Shown: positions 8,255 through 16,303 of the stretch, piece by piece
Position numbering within the stretch: the stretch's first letter is position 1
Layout of the letters: every line of letters starts with the position of its first letter
Source: Novosphingobium sp.
GTDB lineage: Bacteria > Pseudomonadota > Alphaproteobacteria > Sphingomonadales > Sphingomonadaceae
Assembly (NCBI RefSeq): GCF_030699305.1
Contig: NZ_JAUYNB010000021.1
Location: 62,001 to 126,000, forward strand
Direction of reading: 5' to 3'
DNA: 64,000 nt
The notes under the pieces: model-generated
What the model was told of the DNA's origin: nothing
What the model saw: the letters and a program-made list of their open reading frames with translations, nothing else
Database searches by the model: none
Made by a program: the position numbers and the translations under genes

Positions 8255-11200
8255 CAGTTCGTTGAGCGTGCGTTCCAGCACTTGCGGATCGACCGGCTTG
8301 GCCATGATCCGGACCCCCAGCGCGGCCGCGCGGGCCTTCATCGCCGCCCCGCTTTCCGCCGTCACCAGCAGCGCGGGTAGGGCAGGGCGGCGCTGGCGGA
8401 CGGCGGCAATCAGGTCCAGCCCGTTTTCGTCGTGATCGAGCTGGTAATCGGCCAGCAGCACATCGGCCTGTTCGCACAGTGCCAGACCGCCCGCGATATC
8501 CGCCGCGCCGAGCGGGTGGTGGCCCAGCCCTTCGAGCAGGGCCATGCTGGCCTCGACGATCCGCTCGTCATTGTCGACCACCAGCACGTTCAGCGCGCGG
8601 CCGGTTCCGCTCGCCGATTGCTCGCCGCGCGTTGAAGGTGGGACTTCCACGCCGTCCAGCGCAGGCAGGATCAGACTGAACCGGCTGCCCTTGCCGGGAT
8701 TGGACGCGACATCGACCCGCCCGCCCAGCAGCCGCGTGATCCGCTCCACCAGCGCAAGGCCCAGGCCCAGCCCTTCGACCTCGACCTGCCCCAGCCGGGT
8801 GAATTCGCCAAACACAGCGCCCAGCTGGCCCGGTGCGATCCCGATCCCGGTATCGACCACGTCAACCCGCCATTCTTCGCCGCGCCGCCGCACCCCGATC
8901 AGGATGCCGCCTTCGGGGGTATAGCGCACCGCATTGGTCACGAAGTTCTGCATGACCGAGCGCAGCAGCCCCGGATCGGTCATCACCGCACCGGGCACTG
9001 GACCGAGCCGCAGCGTCAGTCCCTTTTCCTCGGCCAGCGGTCGGAAGCTGTCAGCCAGATCAGTCAGGAACGCACCGAGCCGCACCGGTTCAGGCCGGGG
9101 TGTCACGCCGCCTGCGTCCAGTTTGCTGATATCGAGCAGCGCGCGCAGCAGGTCTTCGGCCGCCACAATCGCGCTGTCGACCCGGCGGACGAGTTGCTGC
9201 GCGCGGCCCTCGACATCGCGGTCGAGCGCGGCGGTGAACAGACGGGCGGCGTGGAGCGGTTGCAGCAGATCGTGGCTGGCGGCGGCAAGGAAGCGGGTCT
9301 TCTCGCGGTCAGCCTTGGCCAGCCGGCGGTTCGCCTCGCTCAGTTCGCGGGTGCGGTCGGTGACGCGCGTTTCCAGCTCTTCCAGCGTGCGGCGCAGTTC
9401 CTCACGCACACGGGCTTCCTCGGAGATGTCGGTAAAGCTCATCACATAACCGCCGCCCGGCATCGGCCCGCCGACGGTCTTGATTACGCGGCCATCGTTG
9501 CGCTGCCGTTCAAAGCTGTGCTCCTGCCCGCGCCGCATGTGGCCCAGCCGCTTTTCGACGTGGTAGTCCGTGTCGCCCGGCCCGAAATCCCCACGCGCGG
9601 CGTTATGCCGGATCAGGTCGGCAACCGGCACGCCGACCCGCAGCAGGTGCGGCGGATACCGGAATATCTCCTCATACCGGCTGTTCCACGCGATCAGGTT
9701 CATTTCGGCATCGACCACGCTGATCCCGGCATCGATGTTCTCGAACGTGGAGGCCAGCAGCTGGCGTGAGAAGCGCAGGCTTTGCCCGCCCTTGTCGAGC
9801 AGCTGGGTGACCTGTTGCAGGTTCATCGTCCCGCCCGCCAGCGCCGAGGCGACCAGTGATCGTGCGGATGAGGCGCCGACCACGCTGGCGATCAGGCGCT
9901 GGGCGCGCTGGGCCGTGTCGGGGGTAATCGGCTGACCGCGCCGAACGCCCGGAAACTCTGCCTCCACCCGCTCGCGCCCGACAAAGCTGGCGGTCAACTG
10001 GACCAGTTCGGCCAGATCGGTGACCGTCCGGGCGGCGCGGACCAGCCGTGGCAGCGGCGCGCCGGACACTTTGCGCGCGGCAAAGGCGGCCAGCACTGCC
10101 AGATTGGCACCAAGGCTCCAGATCACGCCGTGGACCAGCGGGCTGACTTGCCCCAGGCCCAGCAAGTGCAGCGGATCGAGTGGGGTCAGCGCCAGCCACG
10201 CCAGCCACGCGGCGGGCAGGATGGGGGGCAGCGCCAGCGTGTAAAGCCACAGCACCAGCCCGACGCTCAGGCTGGCCCGCGCCGGGACCGGATCGCGCGC
10301 CCGGCCATAGGCGGCCATGATCAGGTGCGGCGTGAACTGCGCCATTCCGGCAAAGGCGATCAGCCCGATCGATGCGAGCGAATCCTTGGGTGAAACCAGC
10401 AGCGCCCAGGCCGATGCCAGCGCCATGATCCCCAGCACGGATCCGCGCCGCACCGCCAGCATCCGCCGCCCGATCGCGCCCGCTTCGGCGCGCTGCGGGC
10501 TGCGCATCAGCGTCGGGAAGATCAGGTCGTTCGACACCATTGTCGAAAGCGCGGTGGAATCGACGATCGCCATCGATGCCGCCGCTGCCACCCCGCCCAG
10601 CAGCGCCGCCACCACGACCCAGCGATACCCGCCCGCGTTGGGCAGTTGCAGCACATAGATATCGGGCGAAGTCTGCTCACCCAGCAGCACCACGCCGGCC
10701 AGCGCAATCGGCAGCACCAGCAGCGCCATGATCCCCAGATAGGCCGACAGCCCGAACCGGGCCCGCACCAGATCATCCGGTGCGCGCGCTTCGACCAGCG
10801 CCATGTAGAACTGGCGCGGCAAGGTGATGATTGCGGTGACGGAAATCAGCGCGATAATCAGCGTTTCGCCCGACAGCCGCGCGGGATCGAACTGTTCGCG
10901 CAGGACGGCAATGCCGCCCGCCGTGGCCGGAGACGTCCAGTCCAGCAGCATCACGGCCAGTCCTGCCACGGCGGCCAGCGCAACCAGCTTGACCAGCGAT
11001 TCCAGGCCAATCGCATAGAGCAGCCCCTCGCTGCGGCCAGCCAGTTCGAACCGGCGCACCCCGAACAGGATCGAGAACAGCGCCAGCAGCAGCGCCGCGG
11101 CGATCATCATGCCGGTGGTGCCGGACTGGCCGGACACCACGGCCAGCGCCGTGCCGATTGAGCGCAGTTGCAGCGCGACGTAGGGAATGGTGCCCAGCAG

Positions 11201-11572
11201 CGCGATCACTGTCACCAGCCGCGCGATCACCACATCGTGGCCAAACCGCGCGGCAATGAAATCGGATACCGTCGTGGCCTGTTCCTCGGCCACGGCTTCG
11301 GCCAGTCGGCTCAAGAAGCGGGGGGCGGCCAGCAGCAGCAGGATTGGCGCGGCATAGATCGGCAGGTAATTCCAGCCATCGCGCACCGCGCTGCCAACCG
11401 CGCCATAGAACGTCCAGCTGGTGCAATAGACGCCAAGCGCCAGCGTGTAGGTGCGGTGGCGTAGCTTGACATGCCGGTCCAGCCGGGGGCCGCGCGCCTC
11501 AACCCATGCGGCCAGCGCGAACAGCACGAGGATCAGCGCAAGCGCAAGCAGGGCGGCCGACCGTAACTCCAT
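8228..11572 (-). CDS. crbS: Transporter-fused hybrid sensor histidine kinase (CrbS/MxtR type)
   Basis: A 1114-residue membrane protein. The N-terminal half (about 1-490) is a sodium:solute symporter-like (SSSF/SLC5) domain with some 12-13 hydrophobic segments. A linker resembling the STAC domain follows (about 490-580), then a PAS-7 domain (about 620-735), a coiled coil, HisKA with His767 in AASHDLLQPL, HATPase with DTGIGIAPGQ and GLGLGLALV, and a C-terminal receiver with Asp1042 in LLADYQLD. This architecture is that of CrbS/CbrA-like kinases. Its last 27 bp overlap the 3' end of the crbR-like gene on the other strand. Acetate or a related acid is the probable signal. Confidence 0.85.
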   Translation of the reverse strand: MELRSAALLALALILVLFALAAWVEARGPRLDRHVKLRHRTYTLALGVYCTSWTFYGAVGSAVRDGWNYLPIYAAPILLLLAAPRFLSRLAEAVAEEQATTVSDFIAARFGHDVVIARLVTVIALLGTIPYVALQLRSIGTALAVVSGQSGTTGMMIAAALLLALFSILFGVRRFELAGRSEGLLYAIGLESLVKLVALAAVAGLAVMLLDWTSPATAGGIAVLREQFDPARLSGETLIIALISVTAIITLPRQFYMALVEARAPDDLVRARFGLSAYLGIMALLVLPIALAGVVLLGEQTSPDIYVLQLPNAGGYRWVVVAALLGGVAAAASMAIVDSTALSTMVSNDLIFPTLMRSPQRAEAGAIGRRMLAVRRGSVLGIMALASAWALLVSPKDSLASIGLIAFAGMAQFTPHLIMAAYGRARDPVPARASLSVGLVLWLYTLALPPILPAAWLAWLALTPLDPLHLLGLGQVSPLVHGVIWSLGANLAVLAAFAARKVSGAPLPRLVRAARTVTDLAELVQLTASFVGRERVEAEFPGVRRGQPITPDTAQRAQRLIASVVGASSARSLVASALAGGTMNLQQVTQLLDKGGQSLRFSRQLLASTFENIDAGISVVDAEMNLIAWNSRYEEIFRYPPHLLRVGVPVADLIRHNAARGDFGPGDTDYHVEKRLGHMRRGQEHSFERQRNDGRVIKTVGGPMPGGGYVMSFTDISEEARVREELRRTLEELETRVTDRTRELSEANRRLAKADREKTRFLAAASHDLLQPLHAARLFTAALDRDVEGRAQQLVRRVDSAIVAAEDLLRALLDISKLDAGGVTPRPEPVRLGAFLTDLADSFRPLAEEKGLTLRLGPVPGAVMTDPGLLRSVMQNFVTNAVRYTPEGGILIGVRRRGEEWRVDVVDTGIGIAPGQLGAVFGEFTRLGQVEVEGLGLGLALVERITRLLGGRVDVASNPGKGSRFSLILPALDGVEVPPSTRGEQSASGTGRALNVLVVDNDERIVEASMALLEGLGHHPLGAADIAGGLALCEQADVLLADYQLDHDENGLDLIAAVRQRRPALPALLVTAESGAAMKARAAALGVRIMAKPVDPQVLERTLNELSVPQIKPE

Positions 11573-11647
11573 TTGCGCCTCCCGCTCCCCCGACTTACGC
11601 CAGTGGAGCCTAGCGGTTACCGGCAGTTACGCAACCGGCCCGGAAAG

Positions 11648-11959
11648 TCAGGCGTGGGAGGTCTGGCAAATCTCGCACAGCGAATGGATGATTGCGCGCA
11701 CGACCGGGTCGGTCAGCCGGTAAAACCGCACTTGCGCTTCGGCGCGGATGCCGACGATATCTTCATCGCGGAGCATCGCCAGATGCTGCGAGACGGCCGA
11801 TTGCGACAATCCGGTCAGCGCGATCAGTTCACTGACCGAAACCTCCCCCTCGTCCATCCGGCACAGCATCAGCAGCCGTTCCGGATGGCTCATGATCCGC
11901 AGACGCGTGGCCATGCGGTTGGCGTTCGATTTCAGTTCGGTCAGATCACTGGGCGTCAT
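11648..11959 (-). CDS. bigR: ArsR-family repressor, BigR/SqrR-like sulfide sensor
   Basis: A 103-residue winged-helix protein. The recognition helix region is LTGLSQSAVSQHLAMLRDE, followed by a beta-wing (VRFYRL). It has Cys33 (in LMLC) and C-terminal Cys95 and Cys98 (CEIC). BigR and SqrR use one Cys near the N-terminal helix and one near the C-terminus to form a sulfur bridge with persulfide, and Cys33 plus Cys95 or Cys98 fit that layout. It is divergent from a persulfide dioxygenase and a TauE exporter, the classic BigR regulon. The call rests on this context and the cysteines; metal sensing is the alternative. Confidence 0.8.
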   Translation of the reverse strand: MTPSDLTELKSNANRMATRLRIMSHPERLLMLCRMDEGEVSVSELIALTGLSQSAVSQHLAMLRDEDIVGIRAEAQVRFYRLTDPVVRAIIHSLCEICQTSHA

Positions 11960-11997
11960 AGGCAGGGCAGGCTTCCGGAAAATAACATTTACACTTG

Positions 11998-12028
11998 CTA
12001 ATATAAAGGTGTGTGCATATTAGTAATA
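11998..12028. promoter_or_regulatory. AT-rich operator candidate for the BigR-like repressor
   Basis: In an otherwise GC-rich region, CTAATAT (11998-12004) and its exact reverse complement ATATTAG (12017-12023) are 12 bp apart. A second overlapping symmetry, TATTA-G-TAATA (12018-12028), follows. The site lies about 40 bp upstream of the repressor ATG and about 150 bp upstream of the dioxygenase, where one ArsR-type repressor could control both directions. Confidence 0.5.
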
Positions 12029-12059
12029 CACAATATGAGAGCGTGAGTCGAGTCCCCCT

Positions 12060-12147
12060 GTTCCGCTGCGCTTCCCCCCAAATCTGGCGCGGCGGAACAC
12101 CACGGCGGCGATCCCGGTCCGACAACGGAGCCGAGCCGGGATCGCCG
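12060..12147 (+). other. Two tandem 12-bp hairpins in the persulfide dioxygenase leader
   Basis: Stem 1 pairs 12060-12071 with 12087-12098 (12 pairs, one G-U, 15-base loop). Stem 2 pairs CGGCGATCCCGG (12106-12117) with CCGGGATCGCCG (12136-12147), 12 perfect pairs with an 18-base loop. Neither is followed by a T-run, so they are not simple terminators. They lie between the operator and the dioxygenase start. Possible roles are mRNA stability, translation control or a remnant repeat; the function is unknown. Confidence 0.6.
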
Positions 12148-12178
12148 TTCGCGCGGTGGCTTGGCGTGAAGCTGGCAG

Positions 12179-13117
12179 ATGGATCAGAATGCGATGACCG
12201 ACACCGTGCTTGAAGCCGCTATTGCCCAGATCACTGCCGCGCGCGCCGCCGGACGTGTGCCGGTGGTCAAGACGTTTTTCGATGAGCCGACCTTCACCGC
12301 CACCCATATAATCCATGATCCGGTGACCCGCCGCGCCGCGATTGTCGATTCCGTGCTCGATTTCGACCAGCCTTCGGGCCGCACCAGCCACGCATCCGCC
12401 GATGCGGTGATCGCCTATGTCCGGGCGGAAGGGCTGACCGTGAACTGGCTGCTGGAAACCCACGCCCATGCCGACCACCTGTCCGCTGCGCCGTATCTGA
12501 AGCAACAGCTGGGCGGGCAGATCGCCATCGGCGCGGAAATCCGCACCGTGCAGGATGTGTTCGGCAAAGTGTTCAACGAACCGGCCAGCTTTGCGCGGGA
12601 TGGATCGCAGTTCGATCACTTGTTCAGCGATGGCGAACGTTTTGCGCTGGGCGATCTGGAAGTGATCGCGCTGCACGTGCCGGGGCATACCCCGGCCTGT
12701 CTGGCTTATGTCATCGGCGATGCGGTGTTCGTGGGCGATACGCTGTTCATGCCGGACTATGGCACCGCCCGCGCCGATTTCCCCGGCGGCGATGCGCGCG
12801 TGCTGTTTCGCTCGATCCGCCGCCTGATGGCATTGCCGCCCGAAACGCGGGTGTTCCTGTGCCACGATTACAAGGCACCGGGGCGCGACGCGTTCATCTG
12901 GGAAACGACCATCGGGGCAGAGGTTGCGGCCAACGTCCATGTCCACACCGGCGTGGCCGAGGATGATTTCGTGACCATGCGTGAGGCGCGCGACGCCACA
13001 CTGGCGATGCCCCGGCTGATCCTGCCGTCGGTGCAGATCAACATCCGCGCCGGGCATTTTCCGGAGCCTGAGGAAAACGGCGTCCGTTACCTCAAGCTGC
13101 CGCTGAACCTGCTGTAA
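12179..13117 (+). CDS. blh: Persulfide dioxygenase-like MBL-fold hydrolase (Blh/ETHE1 type)
   Basis: A 312-residue metallo-beta-lactamase-fold protein. The metal motif THAHADH is at about 94-100, a further ligand sits in VPGHTP, and the family-specific MPDYGTARADFPGGDA follows. This places it with bacterial ETHE1/Blh non-heme iron persulfide dioxygenases, which oxidise glutathione persulfide to sulfite and glutathione. Starts at 12179 and 12194 (MTDTVLEAA) are both possible; neither has a strong ribosome site. The exporter gene follows 4 bp after the stop, consistent with sulfite being made and then expelled. Confidence 0.85.
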   Translation: MDQNAMTDTVLEAAIAQITAARAAGRVPVVKTFFDEPTFTATHIIHDPVTRRAAIVDSVLDFDQPSGRTSHASADAVIAYVRAEGLTVNWLLETHAHADHLSAAPYLKQQLGGQIAIGAEIRTVQDVFGKVFNEPASFARDGSQFDHLFSDGERFALGDLEVIALHVPGHTPACLAYVIGDAVFVGDTLFMPDYGTARADFPGGDARVLFRSIRRLMALPPETRVFLCHDYKAPGRDAFIWETTIGAEVAANVHVHTGVAEDDFVTMREARDATLAMPRLILPSVQINIRAGHFPEPEENGVRYLKLPLNLL

Positions 13118-13121
13118 GCCG

Positions 13122-13904
13122 GTGGAGCACCTGCAATATATCCTCTCGGCGCTGAGCGGCATCCTCGTCGGGTTCTCATTGGGGCTGGTCGGTGGGGGCG
13201 GGTCGATCCTGGCCGTGCCGCTGATGGTCTATGTGATCGGCGTGAAAAGCCCGCATATCGCCATTGGCACCAGCGCGCTGGCGGTGGCGGCAAATGCGCT
13301 TGCCGGATTGGCCAGCCATGCGCGCGCCCACAACGTCAACTGGCGCTGCGGCGGGGCTTATGCGCTGGCCGGGGTGCTTGGCGCGTTTGCCGGATCGAGC
13401 GCGGGCAAGGCGTTCGACGGTGAAAAGCTGCTGTTCCTGTTTGCGCTGCTGATGGTCGTGGTCGGCGCGCTGATGTTCCGCCAGCGCGGCGATGCGGGCG
13501 TCGAAGGCGTGGTCTGCAACCGCGACAACTTCCCCAAGGTCGGCGCGTTCGGGTTCGGCACCGGGGCGCTCTCGGGCTTTTTCGGGATCGGCGGCGGTTT
13601 CCTGATCGTGCCGGGACTGGTGCGGTCCACCGCCATGCCGATCTACCGGGCGATCGGCACGTCACTGGTCGCGGTCAGCGCATTCGGGCTGACCACCGCG
13701 TTCAACTACGCGGTATCGGGCCTGATCGACTGGCCGGTTGCCGCCAGCTTCATCAGCGGCGGCGTGATCGGCAGCGTGGCGGGCACGGCTGCTTCGACCC
13801 GGCTGGCGGCACACAAGGGCATGCTGAGCACCGTGTTCGCGGTGATGATCCTGTTTGTCGCGGGCTATACAATCTACCGCAGCTGGGGCGCGTTGTTCGG
13901 CTAG
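13122..13904 (+). CDS. TauE/SafE-family sulfite exporter-like permease
   Basis: A 260-residue membrane protein with about eight hydrophobic segments in two repeats. Each repeat starts with a glycine-rich motif: GLVGGGGSILAVPLM near residue 20 and GFFGIGGGFLIVPGL near 155, the hallmark of TauE/SafE permeases. The start is GTG at 13122, four bases after the dioxygenase stop, so translation is likely coupled. In BigR operons this protein removes sulfite made by the dioxygenase; that role is inferred. The stop overlaps the end of the convergent SDR gene by 4 bp. Confidence 0.85.
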   Translation: MEHLQYILSALSGILVGFSLGLVGGGGSILAVPLMVYVIGVKSPHIAIGTSALAVAANALAGLASHARAHNVNWRCGGAYALAGVLGAFAGSSAGKAFDGEKLLFLFALLMVVVGALMFRQRGDAGVEGVVCNRDNFPKVGAFGFGTGALSGFFGIGGGFLIVPGLVRSTAMPIYRAIGTSLVAVSAFGLTTAFNYAVSGLIDWPVAASFISGGVIGSVAGTAASTRLAAHKGMLSTVFAVMILFVAGYTIYRSWGALFG

Positions 13905-14677
13905 GCGTTCCTTGCCATCAGTCCGCCATCGACCGGGATCGTCACGCCGGTGATGTAACTGGCTGCCGGAAGGCACAGGCTGAGCGTGATGTGCGCCACT
14001 TCCTCCGGCGCGCCATAGCGGCGCAGCGCGGTGCGGCGGTGGGCGTACGTGGTCTTGTCGGCGTCGGGCACTTTTGCGGTCATGCCGGTGTCGATCGGGC
14101 CGGGGCAGATCGCATTGACGGTAATTCCGTCGCGCCCCAGTTCCACCGCCAGCGCGCGGGTCAGGCCGGTGACGCCCGCCTTGGCGGCGCAATAGGGGCT
14201 GTCGCGCGAGGTGGCGCCCAGCGCCTCGGTCGAGGCGATGTTGACAATGCGCGGGCTGGACGATTGCCGCAAATGGGGCAGGGCGGCGCGGATGATCCGC
14301 TGGTGCGCGCTCAGCAGTACCACGACGGCGCGGTCCCAGATCAGGTCATAGCCGTCATCGTCAATCGGGCAGAACGCGCTGATCCCGGCGTTATTGACCA
14401 CCGCGTCCAGCCCGCCGAACGTGGCGGCAACATCATCCACAACGTGCCGGATTGCGGCGTGGTCGCTGACGTCCAGCGCCCAGGCTTTCGCGTTATACCC
14501 TTGTGCGACCAGATCCGCCGCAACCTGGTCCAGCGCCGGGCCGGGCAGATCGGTCACGGCCACGTTCGCGCCTTCAGCCGCAAAGACTTGCGCCGTCGCG
14601 CGGCCCATCCCGCTGGCCGCGCCCGTGACCAGCACCGTCTTGCCCGCGACCGAGCGGCTGAGGTTCAATCCTGTCAT
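13901..14677 (-). CDS. Short-chain dehydrogenase/reductase (SDR)
   Basis: A 258-residue classical SDR: NAD(P)-binding TGAASGMG near the N-terminus, NNAG in VVNNAGIS, the catalytic Tyr-x-x-x-Lys as YCAAKAG, and the C-terminal ICPGPIDTGM and ITGVTIPVDGG. The catalytic Ser region reads NIASTEAL. An aspartate after the second strand (VTDLPG) favours NAD(H). The ATG at 14677 is preceded by GGGAAG; the longer frame starting at 14716 is less likely. The substrate is unknown. It converges on the TauE gene and has no functional partner next to it. Confidence 0.82.
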   Translation of the reverse strand: MTGLNLSRSVAGKTVLVTGAASGMGRATAQVFAAEGANVAVTDLPGPALDQVAADLVAQGYNAKAWALDVSDHAAIRHVVDDVAATFGGLDAVVNNAGISAFCPIDDDGYDLIWDRAVVVLLSAHQRIIRAALPHLRQSSSPRIVNIASTEALGATSRDSPYCAAKAGVTGLTRALAVELGRDGITVNAICPGPIDTGMTAKVPDADKTTYAHRRTALRRYGAPEEVAHITLSLCLPAASYITGVTIPVDGGLMARNA

Positions 14678-14722
14678 GTCATCATCTTCCCGTTTGATTT
14701 GCCCGCAACCAACCACCTAACC

Positions 14723-14738
14723 CCGTTCGTGTCGAGCG
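14723..14738. repeat. Half copy of the palindromic repeat found in btuD
   Basis: CCGTTCGTGTCGAGCG matches exactly the first 16 bases of the left arm of the 67-bp palindrome at 47351. Here it stands between the SDR and the regulator genes, and the second arm is missing. Confidence 0.55.
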
Positions 14739-14762
14739 AAGCGGGGCGCGGAGCGAGCAATT

Positions 14763-16157
14763 TCAGTCGTTGTCGAACCCGAACGGCGCGGTATCGCGGC
14801 GGAAATCGTCGGGCAGGATTTCACGGCCCACCGGCGGCACGGCGCGGGCGGTGCAGGCGGGGCGGTTGCACAAGCGGCAGGTGACGCCGATGGGGGTAGG
14901 CTCAGGGGCGATATCGCTGCGCGCGTAAGCGATTTTCGGTGCGTGTTCGGCGGCGCAGGCCAGCGCAATGGCGCGGGTGACGGCTGGCCGGTCAAACGTG
15001 CCGCCCCCCGCGCGCACGGTCCGTGCGATCGAGAAGAACCGCTGGCCGTCGGGCAGTTCCAGAAACTGCGTGATGACTTCGCCCGGCGTGCGGAACACCG
15101 AATGGACGCTCCACAGCGGACAGCCGCCGCCATGCGCCGCGAACGGAAAGCCCGCGCCGTCCAGCCGCTTGGACACGTTCCCGGCCTGATCTACGCGGAT
15201 GAAGAAGAACGGAATGCGCAGCATCCCCGGCTTGTTCAGCGTGGTCAGCCGGTGGGCGACTTGTTCGAAGCTGGTGCCGAACTGGCGGCTCAGCGCCTCG
15301 ATGTCATAGGCCCGGGCCTCGACCGCGCGGGCGAACCGGTCATAGGGCATCAGGATCGCCGCTGCGCCGTAAGACGCGAGGGCGCGCCGGACCAGACTGG
15401 TGGCGGTCGGGCTGGCGAATTCCTCCGCCCGGACGATGGCGGCGATCTCCTTGCGCAGCGCGGTATAGGCGATGTGCGTGGCGATCTGGAACGCGCGGCT
15501 GGCGGCGTCGAGCGTGTCATCGATCAGCAGTTGCTCGTTGTGCCGGTCATAACGGCGCAGCGCATCCATCATCACGTCGGGCGGCAGGAACCGCACGCGG
15601 ACGCCGGTCGTACTACGCAGCCATTCCGCCGCGCTGCCGGCCTTGGCAATTTCGGCGGCGATCTCTTCGGCGCGGGTATCGATGGCGTGGAAATAGTTGC
15701 GCTGGCTGGCCACGAACCGGCGCGCTTCAGCCACGGGATCGGAGGCGCCGGGGGCATCGCGCTGTTCGGCCAGCGCGCGCTGTTCCTTGGTATACGCGCC
15801 GTGCAGCCGCAGCAGCGCCTCGCTCACGCCGGGAAAGCTGGAGGCGAGGTCGGCGATTTCCAGCGCGGGCAGGTCGATATCGGCAAAGATCGGATCGCGC
15901 AGCATGTCGGACAGGCGGCGGGCGTAATCGTCGCTGTCTTCGCCTGCGAAATCGGCCAGGTCGAACTTGTAGCTTTTGGCCAGCCGCAGCAGCAGGTCCG
16001 CCGTCAGCGGGCGCTGGTTGCGTTCCAGCAGCGCGACATAGCTGGGCGAAATGCCCAGATCGCCCGCCATCGTCTGCTGGGTCAGTCCCAGTTCGCGGCG
16101 CAGTCGCTTGAGGCGCGGACCAAGGTAAAGGGGGCGGGATTCGGCCATGAGCGCCAT
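14763..16157 (-). CDS. RamB/ScfR-like XRE regulator of short-chain fatty acid metabolism
   Basis: About 464 residues from the ATG at 16157 (16148 is also possible). It has an XRE helix-turn-helix (LTQQTMAGDLGISPSYVALLERNQRPLT spans it, near residues 20-50), a middle IrrE/ImmA-like region without a clear HExxH, and a cysteine-bearing C-terminal domain with CRLCNRPAC. This is the layout of RamB and MccR-type short-chain fatty acyl regulators, which control isocitrate lyase and methylcitrate or acetate genes. It is divergent from isocitrate lyase over an inverted repeat, so that gene is the likely target. Confidence 0.82.
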   Translation of the reverse strand: MALMAESRPLYLGPRLKRLRRELGLTQQTMAGDLGISPSYVALLERNQRPLTADLLLRLAKSYKFDLADFAGEDSDDYARRLSDMLRDPIFADIDLPALEIADLASSFPGVSEALLRLHGAYTKEQRALAEQRDAPGASDPVAEARRFVASQRNYFHAIDTRAEEIAAEIAKAGSAAEWLRSTTGVRVRFLPPDVMMDALRRYDRHNEQLLIDDTLDAASRAFQIATHIAYTALRKEIAAIVRAEEFASPTATSLVRRALASYGAAAILMPYDRFARAVEARAYDIEALSRQFGTSFEQVAHRLTTLNKPGMLRIPFFFIRVDQAGNVSKRLDGAGFPFAAHGGGCPLWSVHSVFRTPGEVITQFLELPDGQRFFSIARTVRAGGGTFDRPAVTRAIALACAAEHAPKIAYARSDIAPEPTPIGVTCRLCNRPACTARAVPPVGREILPDDFRRDTAPFGFDND

Positions 16158-16175
16158 TCTGTCATTTCTGCACAA

Positions 16176-16198
16176 CTTTACAAGGAAAAGGTGTAAAG
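16176..16198. promoter_or_regulatory. Inverted repeat between the ScfR-like regulator and aceA
   Basis: CTTTACA (16176-16182), 9 bp, then TGTAAAG (16192-16198): perfect 7-bp arms. A further partial half-site CTTACA follows at 16200-16205. It lies about 20 bp upstream of the regulator start and about 105 bp upstream of aceA. This is a likely operator for autoregulation and aceA control. Confidence 0.55.
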
Positions 16199-16268
16199 CC
16201 TTACAGGCTGACTCCGCATGACCTTTCGGGGCGCAGCGCGGCGCGGCATTGGGCGTCCCACAGATCGT

Positions 16269-16283
16269 GCCCCGCTGCGGGGC
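16269..16283 (+). other. Small hairpin in the aceA leader
   Basis: GCCCC (16269-16273) pairs with GGGGC (16279-16283) around GCTGC. It lies 20 bases before the aceA ATG and just upstream of the AAGGGA ribosome site. It may stabilise the 5' end; no further role can be claimed. Confidence 0.35.
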
Positions 16284-16303
16284 AAAAGCCAAGGGACAGT
16301 GTA

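Noticed and set aside
12060-12147. Reading the two leader hairpins as a known riboswitch class
   Set aside because: No conserved core of any riboswitch I know is visible; only paired stems can be claimed.
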